A stretch of 64,000 nucleotides of DNA from Methylobacterium sp. Leaf112 (GCF_001423295.1 NZ_LMNG01000032.1:1-64000); one strand, 5' to 3'; shown: positions 1 through 8,513, counted from the first letter of the stretch. A program made the numbers and translations. The notes: generated by a model not told the origin, from the sequence alone.

Positions 1-1
1 C

Positions 2-613
2 GGCACCATCAAGGCGAACTTCCCGACCCGGATCTCCTTCCAGGTGACGAGCAAGATCGACAGCCGCACGATCCTCGGCGAGATGGGCGCCGAGCAGCTT
101 TTGGGCCAGGGCGACATGCTGTTCATGGCCGGCGGCGGCCGCACCACCCGCGTGCACGGGCCGTTCTGCTCGGATTCGGAAGTCGAGAGCGTCGTCGCTC
201 ATCTCAAGCGCCAGGGCCGGCCGTCCTACCTCGAGGCCGTGACCACCGACGATTCGCCCCCGGACGAGAAGCCCGCCAAGGGCTCCAAAGCCGACAAGGC
301 CGAGAAGTCCCAGGCCCTCGAGGCCGAGGACCTCGACGTGCCGATCTTCGACGGCGGCGCCTTCGCCGCCACCGGCGGCATCGATCCGGGCGCCGAACTC
401 TACGATCAGGCCGTGCAGGTGGTGATGCGCGACAAGAAGGCGTCCACGTCCTACATCCAGCGCCGCCTGCAGATCGGCTACAACCGCGCCGCCTCGATCA
501 TGGAGCGCATGGAGATCGAGGGCATCGTCGGCCCGGCCAACCATGCCGGCAAGCGCGAGATCCTCATGGAAGGCGGCCCCGGTCCGTCGTCGATGATGGA
601 TTACGACGACTGA
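2..613 (+). CDS. ftsK: DNA translocase FtsK, C-terminal part (5' end outside window)
   Basis: The reading frame is open from base 2, so the gene starts before the window. The first visible residues (GTIKANFPTRISFQVTSK) and the following GEMGAEQLLGQGDML and GGGR stretches are the end of the RecA-like motor domain of FtsK. After an acidic, Lys-rich linker, the last 70 residues (from YDQAVQVVMRDKKAS) form the winged-helix gamma domain that reads KOPS sequences and orients translocation. FtsK is a septum-bound ATP-driven DNA pump that helps resolve and segregate chromosomes at division. The gene ends in TGA and is followed about 110 bases later by lolA on the same strand, a pairing I recall as common in Rhizobiales. 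Confidence 0.95.
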   Translation, partial: GTIKANFPTRISFQVTSKIDSRTILGEMGAEQLLGQGDMLFMAGGGRTTRVHGPFCSDSEVESVVAHLKRQGRPSYLEAVTTDDSPPDEKPAKGSKADKAEKSQALEAEDLDVPIFDGGAFAATGGIDPGAELYDQAVQVVMRDKKASTSYIQRRLQIGYNRAASIMERMEIEGIVGPANHAGKREILMEGGPGPSSMMDYDD

Positions 614-726
614 GTCCGTCCCCTCCCTCCGGGGAGGAGCGCGGCCCGGATGCGTCGCATAATCGCCACAGGGGCGGACTCTAAGCGGAGCCCTCCCCGT
701 TCGAACCGCCTTCAGGAGACCGTCAG

Positions 727-1632
727 ATGATCGGCCGCCGTCACCGCCTCGCCGCCGGCCCGCTGCTCGTCCTGGCGGCTGTCCTCGTTCAGCCCCAGCC
801 TGCCGCGGCCCAAGGCTCGTTCCTCGACGGCCTGTTCGGCCGCAAGGAGGAGCCCGCCCCGGCCCAAGCCGAGCCGCCGGCCCCGCCCGCTCCCGCCCCG
901 GCCGCTCCGAAGAAGCCCGCACCGCAGGCGGCAAAGCCAGCCAAGGACACGCCGGCGAAGGACACCAAGGCGGTGGCGGGCGACAAGATCGTGACCCCCA
1001 AGCTCCCCCTCAAGGCCTCCGAGCCCGCCAGGGTGGCCGCCGTCGGTGCGCCGCTGGCGCAGGAGGCCGATGCCGCAGCCGTGCTCGCGCAGGCCAACGC
1101 CTACTTCAACGGCATCACCACCCTCACCGGCACCTTCGTGCAGATCGGCGCCGACGGGCGGCGCATCGGCGGCAAGCTGACGCTGGCGAAGCCCGGCCGC
1201 CTGCGCTTCGACTACGACCAGCCCTCCCCCCTGGAAGTGGTCGCCGACGGCACGTCCGTGGCCGTGAAGGACCGCAAGCTCGGCACGCAGGACCTGTACT
1301 TCATCTCGCAGACCCCGCTGAAATTCCTTCTGCGGGAGAAGATCGACCTCGCCCGCGACCTCACGGTCTCGGACGTCTCGAACGATCCGGGCGGCGTCCG
1401 CATCTCGATGGAGGACCGCTCGACGCTCGGCGGCACCTCGAAGATCCAGCTGTTCTTCGATGCCGAGGTGAAGACCCTGAGCCAGTGGCGGATCACCGAT
1501 CCCCAGGGCTACCAGACCATCGTGCAACTCTCGAATCTGCAGAAGGGCCGCAGCGTCGAGGGCACGGCGTTCTTCATCAATTACGGCCGGTCCGAGGACA
1601 AGGCGATGGAGAAGCAGATCCGGGCGCAGTGA
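727..1632 (+). CDS. lolA: LolA-family outer-membrane lipoprotein carrier protein
   Basis: The 301-residue protein begins with a signal peptide (hydrophobic core LLVLAAVLVQ, likely cleavage after AAAQ). A long Pro/Ala/Lys-rich linker spans roughly residues 40-110, and a LolA-type beta domain follows (LAQANAYFNGITTLTGTFVQ, then RLRFDYDQPSPLEVVADG). LolA proteins shuttle lipoproteins across the periplasm from LolCDE to the outer membrane. A good ribosome site (AGGAGA) lies just upstream of the ATG. The extended low-complexity linker is longer than in enterobacterial LolA and may span the periplasm. It lies directly downstream of ftsK. The family call is firm. Whether it is the sole lipoprotein carrier cannot be judged from the window. 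Confidence 0.85.
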   Translation: MIGRRHRLAAGPLLVLAAVLVQPQPAAAQGSFLDGLFGRKEEPAPAQAEPPAPPAPAPAAPKKPAPQAAKPAKDTPAKDTKAVAGDKIVTPKLPLKASEPARVAAVGAPLAQEADAAAVLAQANAYFNGITTLTGTFVQIGADGRRIGGKLTLAKPGRLRFDYDQPSPLEVVADGTSVAVKDRKLGTQDLYFISQTPLKFLLREKIDLARDLTVSDVSNDPGGVRISMEDRSTLGGTSKIQLFFDAEVKTLSQWRITDPQGYQTIVQLSNLQKGRSVEGTAFFINYGRSEDKAMEKQIRAQ

Positions 1633-2039
1633 GGAGCGGCACGCATCGGGGTCTGCGCTTCGGCGGGATCGTCCGATGGCACGTTCGAGGGACCGGAAAT
1701 TTCGGTCTCTGCAGGCTCTTGTCCCGGCCGTGCACGGTTCGAGGTATGCCGGTCTACACCACCGGATAGAGACGTCACCGATGCTGATCATGATCCATCG
1801 AGATCAGGCTCCAGGCGACGTGTGATCATGTTCCTGTTCTATGGCTGAGGGGGCCGGAGGTATAAACTTGATGGGGACGGCGCGTCGATCATCGACGGGG
1901 ACCCTCTTGAACGCCCCATCCACACGGCACCATCTTAGGTGGATCCCGGATCTCGGTGGGTCAAATCCAACGCTGGGCTATGGGCTGATCCAAGGCGTGG
2001 CGGCGGCGCACCACGACGTCGAGGACGGCGACCCCCGTC
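1633..2039. other. Intergenic stretch without a recognised gene
   Basis: This 407-base gap separates lolA from the convergent acetyltransferase gene. Short reading frames exist here but show no recognisable protein features. Part of it is less GC-rich than the flanks. I see no clear promoter, repeat or RNA gene. It marks the left edge of the two-gene insertion between lolA and plsC/xth. Confidence 0.5.
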
Positions 2040-2870
2040 TCAGAGAATCTCCGCCAGGGTGAAGGTGCTCGCTGCGAAAGGCTCGCTCTCGGCGACGCGG
2101 CGCTCCAGAGCGTCGATGGACGCCTCCGGTCGCGACACGTCGATACCCTGCAATTGCCACGGTGCCAGGGTCCACCAGCGGCTCGCCAGCAGCCGTGCGA
2201 TGAGGGGTTCCGAGAACCTGTAGCGGACCGCCCGTGCGGGATTGCCGACCATCACCGCATAGGGCGGTACGTCGCGTGTCACGACGGCGTAGGCCCCGAT
2301 GATGGCACCCGTGCCGATCCTCACCCCCTGCCGGATATAGGCACGGTGCCCGATCCAGACATCGTTCTCGATCGTGATCCGACTGCCCATGACGAAGCCC
2401 TGGCTGCCCTCGGTGTTCGGTCGGTAGGCATCGTACTCCTCCGCTCCAACGAAGGATTGGCCGACATCGAACAGCTTCTCATGCAGGTAGAAATTTGGCG
2501 TTGTGCTGAGCCAATTGATCGAGTGGTCGCCGCGTCCCATCTGAACTTCTTCGCCGATGGACGTGTATCGCCCAACGTCAATGTTGTTGAAATATCCGTT
2601 CACGCCGTAGCTGAAACAGCCCATCCTCAGATAGCCATGCAGATCCATCCATTTGACGCTGCATGGGGCTTCGTACACCGAGTCTTCGGGGATCCACATT
2701 CCGCCGGGACCGTGCGCGGTTTCAACCCCACGTGCGTGGAGCTTTCGTTTGATTTCCGAGGTTAGCAGGTAGCGGCCCAGGACAGGTCCGGGAGCGGGCG
2801 TTGATTCAGGAACGGTTTGCGGGACGGCCTCATTTCGGCGCTTGAAATAGCGTGAGAACACTCGGATCAA
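2040..2870 (-). CDS. Left-handed beta-helix (hexapeptide repeat) O-acetyltransferase, CatB/Vat-like
   Basis: The 276-residue protein carries hexapeptide-type repeats in its second half (IENDVWIGHRAYIRQGVRIG, then TGAIIGAYAVVTRDVPPYAV and MVGNPARAVRYRF), the signature of left-handed beta-helix acyltransferases. The order 'DVWIGH ... GAIIGA.AVVT.DVPPYAVM.GNPA' is typical of the CatB/Vat/WbbJ group, which transfers acetyl groups from acetyl-CoA to sugars or small molecules. His in DVWIGH is the usual catalytic position. No signal peptide is seen, so it is likely cytoplasmic. It faces a fucosyltransferase-like gene across a divergent intergenic region, which suggests decoration of a surface glycan. 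The exact acceptor is unknown. Antibiotic acetylation is possible for the family but not indicated here. Confidence 0.8.
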   Translation of the reverse strand: MIRVFSRYFKRRNEAVPQTVPESTPAPGPVLGRYLLTSEIKRKLHARGVETAHGPGGMWIPEDSVYEAPCSVKWMDLHGYLRMGCFSYGVNGYFNNIDVGRYTSIGEEVQMGRGDHSINWLSTTPNFYLHEKLFDVGQSFVGAEEYDAYRPNTEGSQGFVMGSRITIENDVWIGHRAYIRQGVRIGTGAIIGAYAVVTRDVPPYAVMVGNPARAVRYRFSEPLIARLLASRWWTLAPWQLQGIDVSRPEASIDALERRVAESEPFAASTFTLAEIL

Positions 2871-3257
2871 GCTCCTGAGGCGGATAGGGGCCGCAAATGG
2901 ATGTCGAGGAAGGCGAACTGCGATCCGGCTCCGCCCCGACGCGCGAGAGGCTGAAGCCGTGTTCGTATCCCTTGCGAAATTCCCGTTGCGTCATCGTGCG
3001 AACCGATGGTGGTCGGGGGGCTGCGGAGCACGCTTAGCCCATCGAGCGCCGAGGCTCAAAGCAACCCTCTCTCGGCGGTTCGGAAGAGCGGGAGCCCTGC
3101 CTTCGGGCTGGGGCCGGTCGATCTTCCGTCCGGTACACGTCCGGATTTCCATTCTCGGTCCTGGCCCTGGCCCTGGCGCAAATGGGCGGTCCAGTCTAGA
3201 AAGCCTCTCACGTTTCCGAGAAATGTAGTTTCGCTTCGAATAGAGGAATGTCACCGT
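2871..3257. other. Divergent intergenic region between the two putative glycan genes
   Basis: This 387-base gap lies between the start of the acetyltransferase gene (minus strand) and the start of the fucosyltransferase-like gene (plus strand), so it should hold both promoters. An open frame runs in phase into the downstream gene, but its composition is unlike that protein, so I treat it as non-coding. No distinct promoter boxes or repeats were recognised. The only clear site is the ribosome-binding sequence AGAGGA at 3242-3247. Confidence 0.45.
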
Positions 3258-4229
3258 ATGTCGACGAGATCGCCGCTTGGTTATCACTACAATGATGGCG
3301 GCATCAATAACCAGAAGTTTGCCTTGCTTGGTCTCTGTGCCGCTGCCTTGAAGAACCAAGATTCGAATGGACGCAGAATTTATCTACCAAAAATATTCAG
3401 TCGCGATCAGCACGACAAGCGGTCCTCTCTGCACGATTTCGATGTGGTCTTCTGGGGGGATGTGTTCGAAGACTTCTGCAAGAGATGGGGTATCGTTGTC
3501 GTCGATATGCCCAATGTTTCCTATGCCGATCGTATCGAGCGTGGCGGTTGGACGCTGTTCGGTGAGGGGGCTGGCCAGATCGGGAAGTATTATCACACCA
3601 AGGGCGATATCAGCGCGAGCCTTGCGGCAGACTTTTTCAGGTCATTGATTCCGCGCGTAAAATCGAAGCCGATATTTCAGGCAATCTGCAATCAAGTATT
3701 CTTTTCACAGAATATCGACACTGTCGCCCAGCTTCGGATCGAAGAGGATTGGTTTAATTATTGTAAGCAGCACTTGGCCACGGTTGTGGAAGAAAAAGAG
3801 GATTTCTATCTCGAAGCTCATCAGATCGTTCAGAAAATAAAAAATACCCTTCCCGATGCCGGCAGTACGATATTTGTCGTCTGTGACGAGCGTTATATTT
3901 TTGCCCCCAAGTGGGAGATTGCGAGCAAGACTTACGACGAAACGGGCGTCAAAATCATCTGGAAATCGGATCTGATTTCGCACGAAGATTATGACGCCCT
4001 CTCGCCTTTGGAAGCGTCGTTGATCGATTTCGAGGTCAGCGCATTGGCACCCAGATTTGTCGGGAACTCGCGATCCACCTTTGCGAACCTGTTATGCTTT
4101 GAACGGTTTGCGAGATCGTTTCGGCCGGCTGGGGATTGTTACATCTACAACAACGCCGAGCCGACGCTCGGTCGTCGCACGGACTTGGGAACTGCCTTCG
4201 TTCCGAAGGATGTTTGTGCCGCTCAATGA
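3258..4229 (+). CDS. Putative glycosyltransferase, O-fucosyltransferase-like
   Basis: The 323-residue protein starts at ATG 3258, chosen because AGAGGA lies 10 bases upstream and the N-terminus there (MSTRSPLGYHYNDGGINNQK) looks native; an in-frame extension to 3006 reads as intergenic sequence. Visible features are an N-terminal glycine- and asparagine-rich start followed by an LLGLCAAAL helix, and near the C-terminus FEVSALAPRFVGNSRSTFAN. The latter resembles the conserved C-terminal motif of GDP-fucose-type (GT65/GT68-like) transferases, where a FVGN..STF segment contacts the sugar nucleotide. The gene is clearly AT-richer than its neighbours (for example around 3830-3900), which suggests recent acquisition. 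No membrane segment is seen. Assignment rests on motif memory only. Confidence 0.55.
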   Translation: MSTRSPLGYHYNDGGINNQKFALLGLCAAALKNQDSNGRRIYLPKIFSRDQHDKRSSLHDFDVVFWGDVFEDFCKRWGIVVVDMPNVSYADRIERGGWTLFGEGAGQIGKYYHTKGDISASLAADFFRSLIPRVKSKPIFQAICNQVFFSQNIDTVAQLRIEEDWFNYCKQHLATVVEEKEDFYLEAHQIVQKIKNTLPDAGSTIFVVCDERYIFAPKWEIASKTYDETGVKIIWKSDLISHEDYDALSPLEASLIDFEVSALAPRFVGNSRSTFANLLCFERFARSFRPAGDCYIYNNAEPTLGRRTDLGTAFVPKDVCAAQ

Positions 4230-4386
4230 AACGCTTCGGAAAGCGGGAAGCACTTCGGATGGTGCGCACCAACGCTTACCCCGATACCCTCGCGTGGTCG
4301 GTGACCACGGACGGATCGGAGCCTCGTCGCTCCGGCTCCATGTCCCGGCGGAACGTGGTCCCGGCGAGACGTGCGTGCCTTTCTTC

Positions 4387-5157
4387 CTACGCGTGATCCG
4401 CCTCCGTCCGGGTATCCGTGTGTGGGCCTCGCGAGGCGGGGGCGTGCGGGCCTCGCCACCGATTCAACTCCGCATCGATCGCCCCTTGCGTGCCCTCCAT
4501 GAACGCCGCACCGGAGAGTCCCGCGGGCAGGACCGGGAGGTAGCTCACGGTGACGGCCCCGGGATGGTGGCGTGAGCCGCCATGGGGCCAGTATAGGCCG
4601 GAATTCACCGCCACGGGCAGCACGGGCAGGCCGAGCTTGGCGTAGAGCAGCTCGACGCCGCGCTTGAACTGCACCGGATCGTCGATGCCCCCGCGGGTGC
4701 CCTCGGGGAACATCAGCACCGAGCGCCCCTGCGCGATGGCCGCGCGGCTCTCGTCGATCATCACGCGCAGGGCCTGGGTGCCGTTGGCCCGGTCGATGAT
4801 GATCATCGGCGAGCGCCGTAGGAACCAGCCGACGATGGGGATCGCCACGAGCTCGCGCTTGGCCACGATGGCCACGTTGGGCACCAGGGTGAGGAAGGCC
4901 AGGGTTTCCCAGGCCGACTGATGATTGGCGACGATGAGGCAGGGTTCGGCCGGGATGCGCGCGCGCCCCTCCTCCACGTAGGTGAGGCGGACGATGCGCG
5001 CCAACCCGAACAGGATCCCGCGCGACCACAGGCGCGTCGCCGCACGGATCGGGCCCGTGGGCGAGCCGAGCGCGGCCAGCACCACCAGGGGCGCGAGGAA
5101 GAGCGCGGTCCAGCCGGCCCAGTACAGATTGAACAGCGTGGAGCGGATGCGCGACAC
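4387..5157 (-). CDS. plsC: 1-acyl-sn-glycerol-3-phosphate acyltransferase (PlsC family)
   Basis: The 256-residue protein has a hydrophobic N-terminal segment (LFLAPLVVLAALG) followed by the PlsC acyltransferase signature. Motif I is NHQSAWE (an H-x4-E variant of H-x4-D), the glycerol-phosphate-binding motif III is FPEGTR, and LPVLPVAVNSG is the usual motif IV region. The enzyme acylates lysophosphatidic acid to phosphatidic acid at the inner membrane in phospholipid synthesis. It is divergent from the exonuclease III gene across a 170-base gap. Glu in place of Asp in motif I is found in other family members and does not by itself suggest loss of function. Specificity for glycerophospholipid rather than ornithine lipid is inferred. 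Confidence 0.88.
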   Translation of the reverse strand: MSRIRSTLFNLYWAGWTALFLAPLVVLAALGSPTGPIRAATRLWSRGILFGLARIVRLTYVEEGRARIPAEPCLIVANHQSAWETLAFLTLVPNVAIVAKRELVAIPIVGWFLRRSPMIIIDRANGTQALRVMIDESRAAIAQGRSVLMFPEGTRGGIDDPVQFKRGVELLYAKLGLPVLPVAVNSGLYWPHGGSRHHPGAVTVSYLPVLPAGLSGAAFMEGTQGAIDAELNRWRGPHAPASRGPHTDTRTEADHA

Positions 5158-5329
5158 GGTAACGACGACCCCTGAATCGCGCGCCCTCCCCGATCCCGAT
5201 GGGAATCGCGGCCGGGCGCGGCATTTCCACGGCGACGGCCGGGGCGGTTTCGGGCTATGGCGAAGCCGCCGCGCCGTCGCGCGCAGGTTCCTTTAAACCT
5301 TTTCCGGCCTCACGCGAGCGGATCGATCG

Positions 5330-6139
5330 TTGCGCCTCACCGTCACCACCTGGAACATCAACTCGGTGCGCCTGCGCATCGACCTCGTCCTGCGCTTCCT
5401 CGCCGAAGTGCAGCCCGATGTCCTGTGCCTGCAGGAGACGAAGTGTCCCGATGACGCCTTCCCCCTCAAGGCCCTACGCGGGTCGGGCTACGAGAACGCT
5501 GTCTTCGCCGGGCAGAAGGGCTACAACGGCGTCGCGATCCTGTCGCGGTTTCCCCTGATCACCCGCGACTGCATGGCCTTCTGCGACCGCGCGGATGCGC
5601 GCCACATCTCGGCGGCGCTGGGGCCGGAGGCCGGCAAGGCCGCGGGAATCGTCCTGCACGATTTCTACGTGCCGGCCGGCGGCGACGTGCCCGACCGGGC
5701 CCTCAATCCGAAATTCGCCCACAAGCTCGATTTCCTCGCCGAACTGCGGGCCTGGGGCGGGCGGCGCCCGTCCGGTCCGGCGATCCTGGTCGGCGACCTC
5801 AACGTCGCCCCCCTCGAACACGACGTGTGGTCGCACAAGCAACTCCTCGACGTGGTGAGTCACACACCCATCGAGACGGAAGCCTTCGAGACCCTGCGGG
5901 GCGAGGCGGGCTGGATCGACACGGCCCGCCTGCTCGTGCCCGAGCCCGAGAAGATCTACACGTGGTGGAGCTATCGCTCGCCCGATTGGGCCGCGGCGAA
6001 CAAGGGGCGGCGCCTCGACCACGCCTGGGTCTCGCCCGACCTCGCCGGAACCGTGCGCGATCTCACCGTGGCTCGGCACGCGCGTGGGTGGGAACGTCCC
6101 TCCGACCATGCGCCGGTGACCCTGACCCTGGAGCTTTAG
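5330..6139 (+). CDS. xth: Exodeoxyribonuclease III
   Basis: The 269-residue protein is a complete AP endonuclease/exonuclease III. It begins with VTTWNINSVRLR, followed by LQETKCPDDAFP with the metal-binding Glu. It contains GDLNVAPLEHDVW with the catalytic Asp and Asn, and ends with RRLDHAWVSPDL and RPSDHAPVTLTLEL, where the catalytic His sits in SDHAP. It removes 3' blocking groups and incises abasic sites in base-excision repair. The start codon is TTG at 5330. An ATG start would lose the conserved first beta strand. It is the usual Rhizobiales neighbour of ftsK-lolA, here displaced by the glycan-like insertion and plsC. Confidence 0.93.
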   Translation: MRLTVTTWNINSVRLRIDLVLRFLAEVQPDVLCLQETKCPDDAFPLKALRGSGYENAVFAGQKGYNGVAILSRFPLITRDCMAFCDRADARHISAALGPEAGKAAGIVLHDFYVPAGGDVPDRALNPKFAHKLDFLAELRAWGGRRPSGPAILVGDLNVAPLEHDVWSHKQLLDVVSHTPIETEAFETLRGEAGWIDTARLLVPEPEKIYTWWSYRSPDWAAANKGRRLDHAWVSPDLAGTVRDLTVARHARGWERPSDHAPVTLTLEL

Positions 6140-6220
6140 GCTCGAACCACGGAACGGGAGCCGTCTCACGCGCATTGGTCCTGCGAAATGCCGCGCCCGC
6201 GCGGCCAACCCGGAGTTCCC

Positions 6221-6313
6221 ATGCGCAAGCTGCTCGTCGCTTTCCTCCTGCCCAAGCTCGTGTCGTACCTCCGTCGCCGCTATTCCGGTGCGCCGAACCG
6301 CCGCTCCATCTGA
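6221..6313 (+). CDS. Candidate 30-residue basic microprotein
   Basis: An ATG at 6221 opens a 30-codon frame (MRKLLVAFLLPKLVSYLRRR and a short basic tail) closed by TGA. The sequence CGGAG five bases upstream is a fair ribosome site. The peptide is one amphipathic or membrane-inserting helix followed by arginines. A strong hairpin at 6360 could end its transcript. I recall similar tiny LL-PKL-basic peptides in other Rhizobiales but cannot verify this. Function is unknown. Confidence 0.45.
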   Translation: MRKLLVAFLLPKLVSYLRRRYSGAPNRRSI

Positions 6314-6359
6314 GGCGTCCGCCCGGTCACCCGGGCAGCGCAACCAACACGAGACGATC

Positions 6360-6383
6360 GAACGGGTCCTGAGGGGCCCGTTC
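6360..6383 (+). terminator. Stem-loop terminator downstream of xth and the microprotein
   Basis: GAACGGGTCC pairs with GGGCCCGTTC across a TGAG loop, giving a 10-bp stem with one G-T pair. The sequence after it is only mildly T-rich (TGCTGTT). It probably ends the xth transcript. Confidence 0.65.
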
Positions 6384-6621
6384 TGCTGTTCGGCCGAGGG
6401 CAGGCCGGAAGGTCCCGCCCAGGTTGTGGGGCGGTCGCGGCTCTGTTAAATTCCGATCCGCATCAAGAGTCGGGCCGACGCCTGACGCCAACCTGCTCCC
6501 GGGCAAGGTGGCGCTCTCCCGATCCGGGAGGGGATGTGGCCGGACCGGCAACAAACGGGTTTCGCCACACGTCGTCGTCCCGCTCACCCTGCGGCCTCAA
6601 CGACGATAGGCGAATCCAGCG

Positions 6622-7683
6622 ATGCCCCTCGATCCACCCTCCGCGTCGCCCCAGCAATTCGCGAGCGACAACTACGCCGGCATCTGCCCGGAAGCCTGGG
6701 CGGCGACGCAGGCCGCCAATGCCGGTTCGATGCCGGCCTATGGCGAGGACCCCTGGACGGCCCGCGCGGCGGACGCGTTTCGGACCCTGTTCGACAAGCC
6801 CGATGCCCAGGTGTTCTTCGCCTTCAACGGCACCGCCGCCAACGCCCTGGCGCTGGCCTCCCTGTGCCAGTCGTATCACAGCGTCATCTGCGCGGCCTCG
6901 GCCCATGTCGAGACCGACGAGTGCGGGGCGCCGGAATTCTTCTCGAACGGCTCGAAGCTTCTCGTCGCCCCCACGGAGAACGGCAAGCTCACCCCGGCCG
7001 CCGTGCGTGCGCTCGCCACCGGCCGCTCGGACATCCACTTCCCGAAGGTCCGGGTGGTGACCATCACGCAGCCCACCGAGACGGGGCAGGTCTATACGCT
7101 TCCCGAGATCCGCGCCCTGTCGGCCACCTGCCGGGATCTCGGCCTGCGCCTCCACATGGACGGCGCGCGCTTCTCCAACGCCTGCGCGAGCCTCGGCTGC
7201 GCACCGGCCGACATGACCTGGCGGGCAGGCGTCGATCTCCTGTGCTTCGGCGGCACCAAGAACGGCATGGCCGCCGGCGAGGCGATCCTGTTCTTCGATC
7301 CGGTGCTGGCCGAGGATTTCGGTTATCGCTGCAAGCAGGCGGGGCAGCTCGCCTCGAAGATGCGGTTCCTGTCCGCGCCCTGGGTCGGGATGCTCGAAGG
7401 CGGCGCCTGGCTCGTCCATGCCCGGCACGCCAATGCCTGCGCCCAGCGGTTGGCCGCCGCGGTGTCCGGCCTGCCCGACTGGTCCGCGATGTTCCCCGTC
7501 GAGGCCAACGCGGTGTTCCTCAGGGCGCCCGCCGACCGGTTGGAGGCGCTGCGCGCCAGGGGCTGGCGCTTCTACACCTTCATCGGCGGGGGCGCCCGGT
7601 TCATGTTCGCCTGGGATTCCGACCCCGAACGGGTCGACGCCCTCGCGCAGGATATCCGGAGCCTCGGCCGACGCGCGGCCTGA
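6622..7683 (+). CDS. ltaE: Low-specificity L-threonine aldolase
   Basis: The 353-residue protein belongs to the beta-eliminating lyase family of PLP enzymes. It shows NAGSMPAYGEDPWT near the N-terminus, FFAFNGTAANALAL, and DGARFSNACASLGC (the PLP-pyridine-binding Asp region). The PLP lysine lies in LCFGGTKNGMAAGEA. It splits L-threonine or L-allo-threonine into glycine and acetaldehyde. It stands alone, with AGGCGA upstream of its ATG and a strong hairpin terminator 11 bases after its stop. Length is normal for the family. In a serine-cycle methylotroph it could feed or drain the glycine pool, which is inference from context. Confidence 0.88.
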   Translation: MPLDPPSASPQQFASDNYAGICPEAWAATQAANAGSMPAYGEDPWTARAADAFRTLFDKPDAQVFFAFNGTAANALALASLCQSYHSVICAASAHVETDECGAPEFFSNGSKLLVAPTENGKLTPAAVRALATGRSDIHFPKVRVVTITQPTETGQVYTLPEIRALSATCRDLGLRLHMDGARFSNACASLGCAPADMTWRAGVDLLCFGGTKNGMAAGEAILFFDPVLAEDFGYRCKQAGQLASKMRFLSAPWVGMLEGGAWLVHARHANACAQRLAAAVSGLPDWSAMFPVEANAVFLRAPADRLEALRARGWRFYTFIGGGARFMFAWDSDPERVDALAQDIRSLGRRAA

Positions 7684-7693
7684 GGCGCGCCAA

Positions 7694-7729
7694 CGAAGAA
7701 GGGCCAGCCTCGCGGCTGGCCCTTCTTCG
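7694..7729 (+). terminator. Rho-independent terminator of the threonine aldolase gene
   Basis: CGAAGAAGGGCCAGCC and GGCTGGCCCTTCTTCG form a perfect 16-bp stem with a TCGC loop. A/T-rich ends on both sides make it usable in either direction. Confidence 0.8.
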
Positions 7730-7761
7730 TTCTCGTACCGAGTCGGTCGCTTATACCAGTT

Positions 7762-7797
7762 CTCAGTGAGACCGACCCATAGGTCGGTCTCACTGAG
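7762..7797. repeat. Perfect 16-bp inverted repeat
   Basis: CTCAGTGAGACCGACC, four bases (CATA), then the exact reverse complement GGTCGGTCTCACTGAG. It follows the terminator at 7694 by about 30 bases and has no T run, so it is not an obvious terminator. It may be an operator or a dispersed REP-like element. Confidence 0.7.
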
Positions 7798-7869
7798 GTC
7801 CGGCGGACGACCGCCGCCGCGCCGTCGCGCGGACAGACCTCGATGAGTCAGGCTCATCAAGCTCAGGTA

Positions 7870-8070
7870 TTACTCGGCCGCGCTCATCTCGGGGGTGAAG
7901 TGACCGCACCAATCGGCGGCGCCCACCACCGGCCACAGGCCGTGACCCTGCGGCTCCGGCTGGCTCACCGGGGGGTTGAACCGGCACAGGCCCTCGTCGG
8001 CGGCCGCAGCCGCGCCATTGACCTTGTGCTCGTCGAAGAACTTGCAGCTCTCACACTTGGCGTTCGCCAT
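7870..8070 (-). CDS. Small four-cysteine protein
   Basis: The 66-residue protein starts MANAKCESCKFF and has four cysteines at about positions 6, 9, 29 and 55. The spacing is CxxC, then GLCRFNPP, then DWCGHF. This is compatible with a zinc knuckle or a small Fe-S site. There is no signal peptide. Similar short proteins are, from memory, widespread and unnamed in alphaproteobacteria. It stands alone on the minus strand and its start codon is the ATG at 8070. Length and motif make it a real gene, but the function is unknown. Confidence 0.7.
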   Translation of the reverse strand: MANAKCESCKFFDEHKVNGAAAAADEGLCRFNPPVSQPEPQGHGLWPVVGAADWCGHFTPEMSAAE

Positions 8071-8513
8071 GACGGTCGCTCCTGATCGAAATCGGCAGCG
8101 TGGCTGCCTGCAGTTGAGAATTAGAACAGATCCAATCTGGCAGTCAACGGGCTTGTTGGCGGGCGGTTCCCATGAGGGGATTGGGGGCGGCATCCTCGTT
8201 CGGTATTCATCGCGCAGGCGGCCGAATCCCCTCGCCGGAACGGCGCGACGCAACCCCGACGCGGCCACGATGGCATCCTGCACGGGGTGGCCTGCCAGGG
8301 TCGGGAATCCAGGGGGTATGGCGAGGGGTGGCACGGCCTGCGCTTTCGTGTATGTTGCGCGCGCTTCGACCCGTGTGAACGGGGCCGGGGCACAAGCTGC
8401 TTGTGGACTGACCGTGCTGGACGACATCCCGGCACCGGCCTCCCGCAAGTGTTCGCGGCCCCCTGGTTCGCCGGGGCCCGCACGATCCGAAAAACCCACC
8501 GAAAGGGATAGCG
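8071..8513. other. Intergenic stretch upstream of rpsO
   Basis: A 443-base gap between the divergent four-cysteine gene and rpsO. It should hold both promoters. The last bases before rpsO include AAAGGG, its ribosome site. I recognise no gene, RNA or repeat in it. The usual rpsO neighbours truB and rbfA are not here. Confidence 0.5.

Noticed and set aside
712..1791. Long minus-strand frame opposite lolA
   Set aside because: Arg/Gly/Leu-rich antisense shadow of a GC-rich gene. The plus-strand frame has signal peptide and LolA motifs.
3006..3257. N-terminal extension of the fucosyltransferase-like gene
   Set aside because: Reads as intergenic sequence; a good ribosome site directs the start to 3258.
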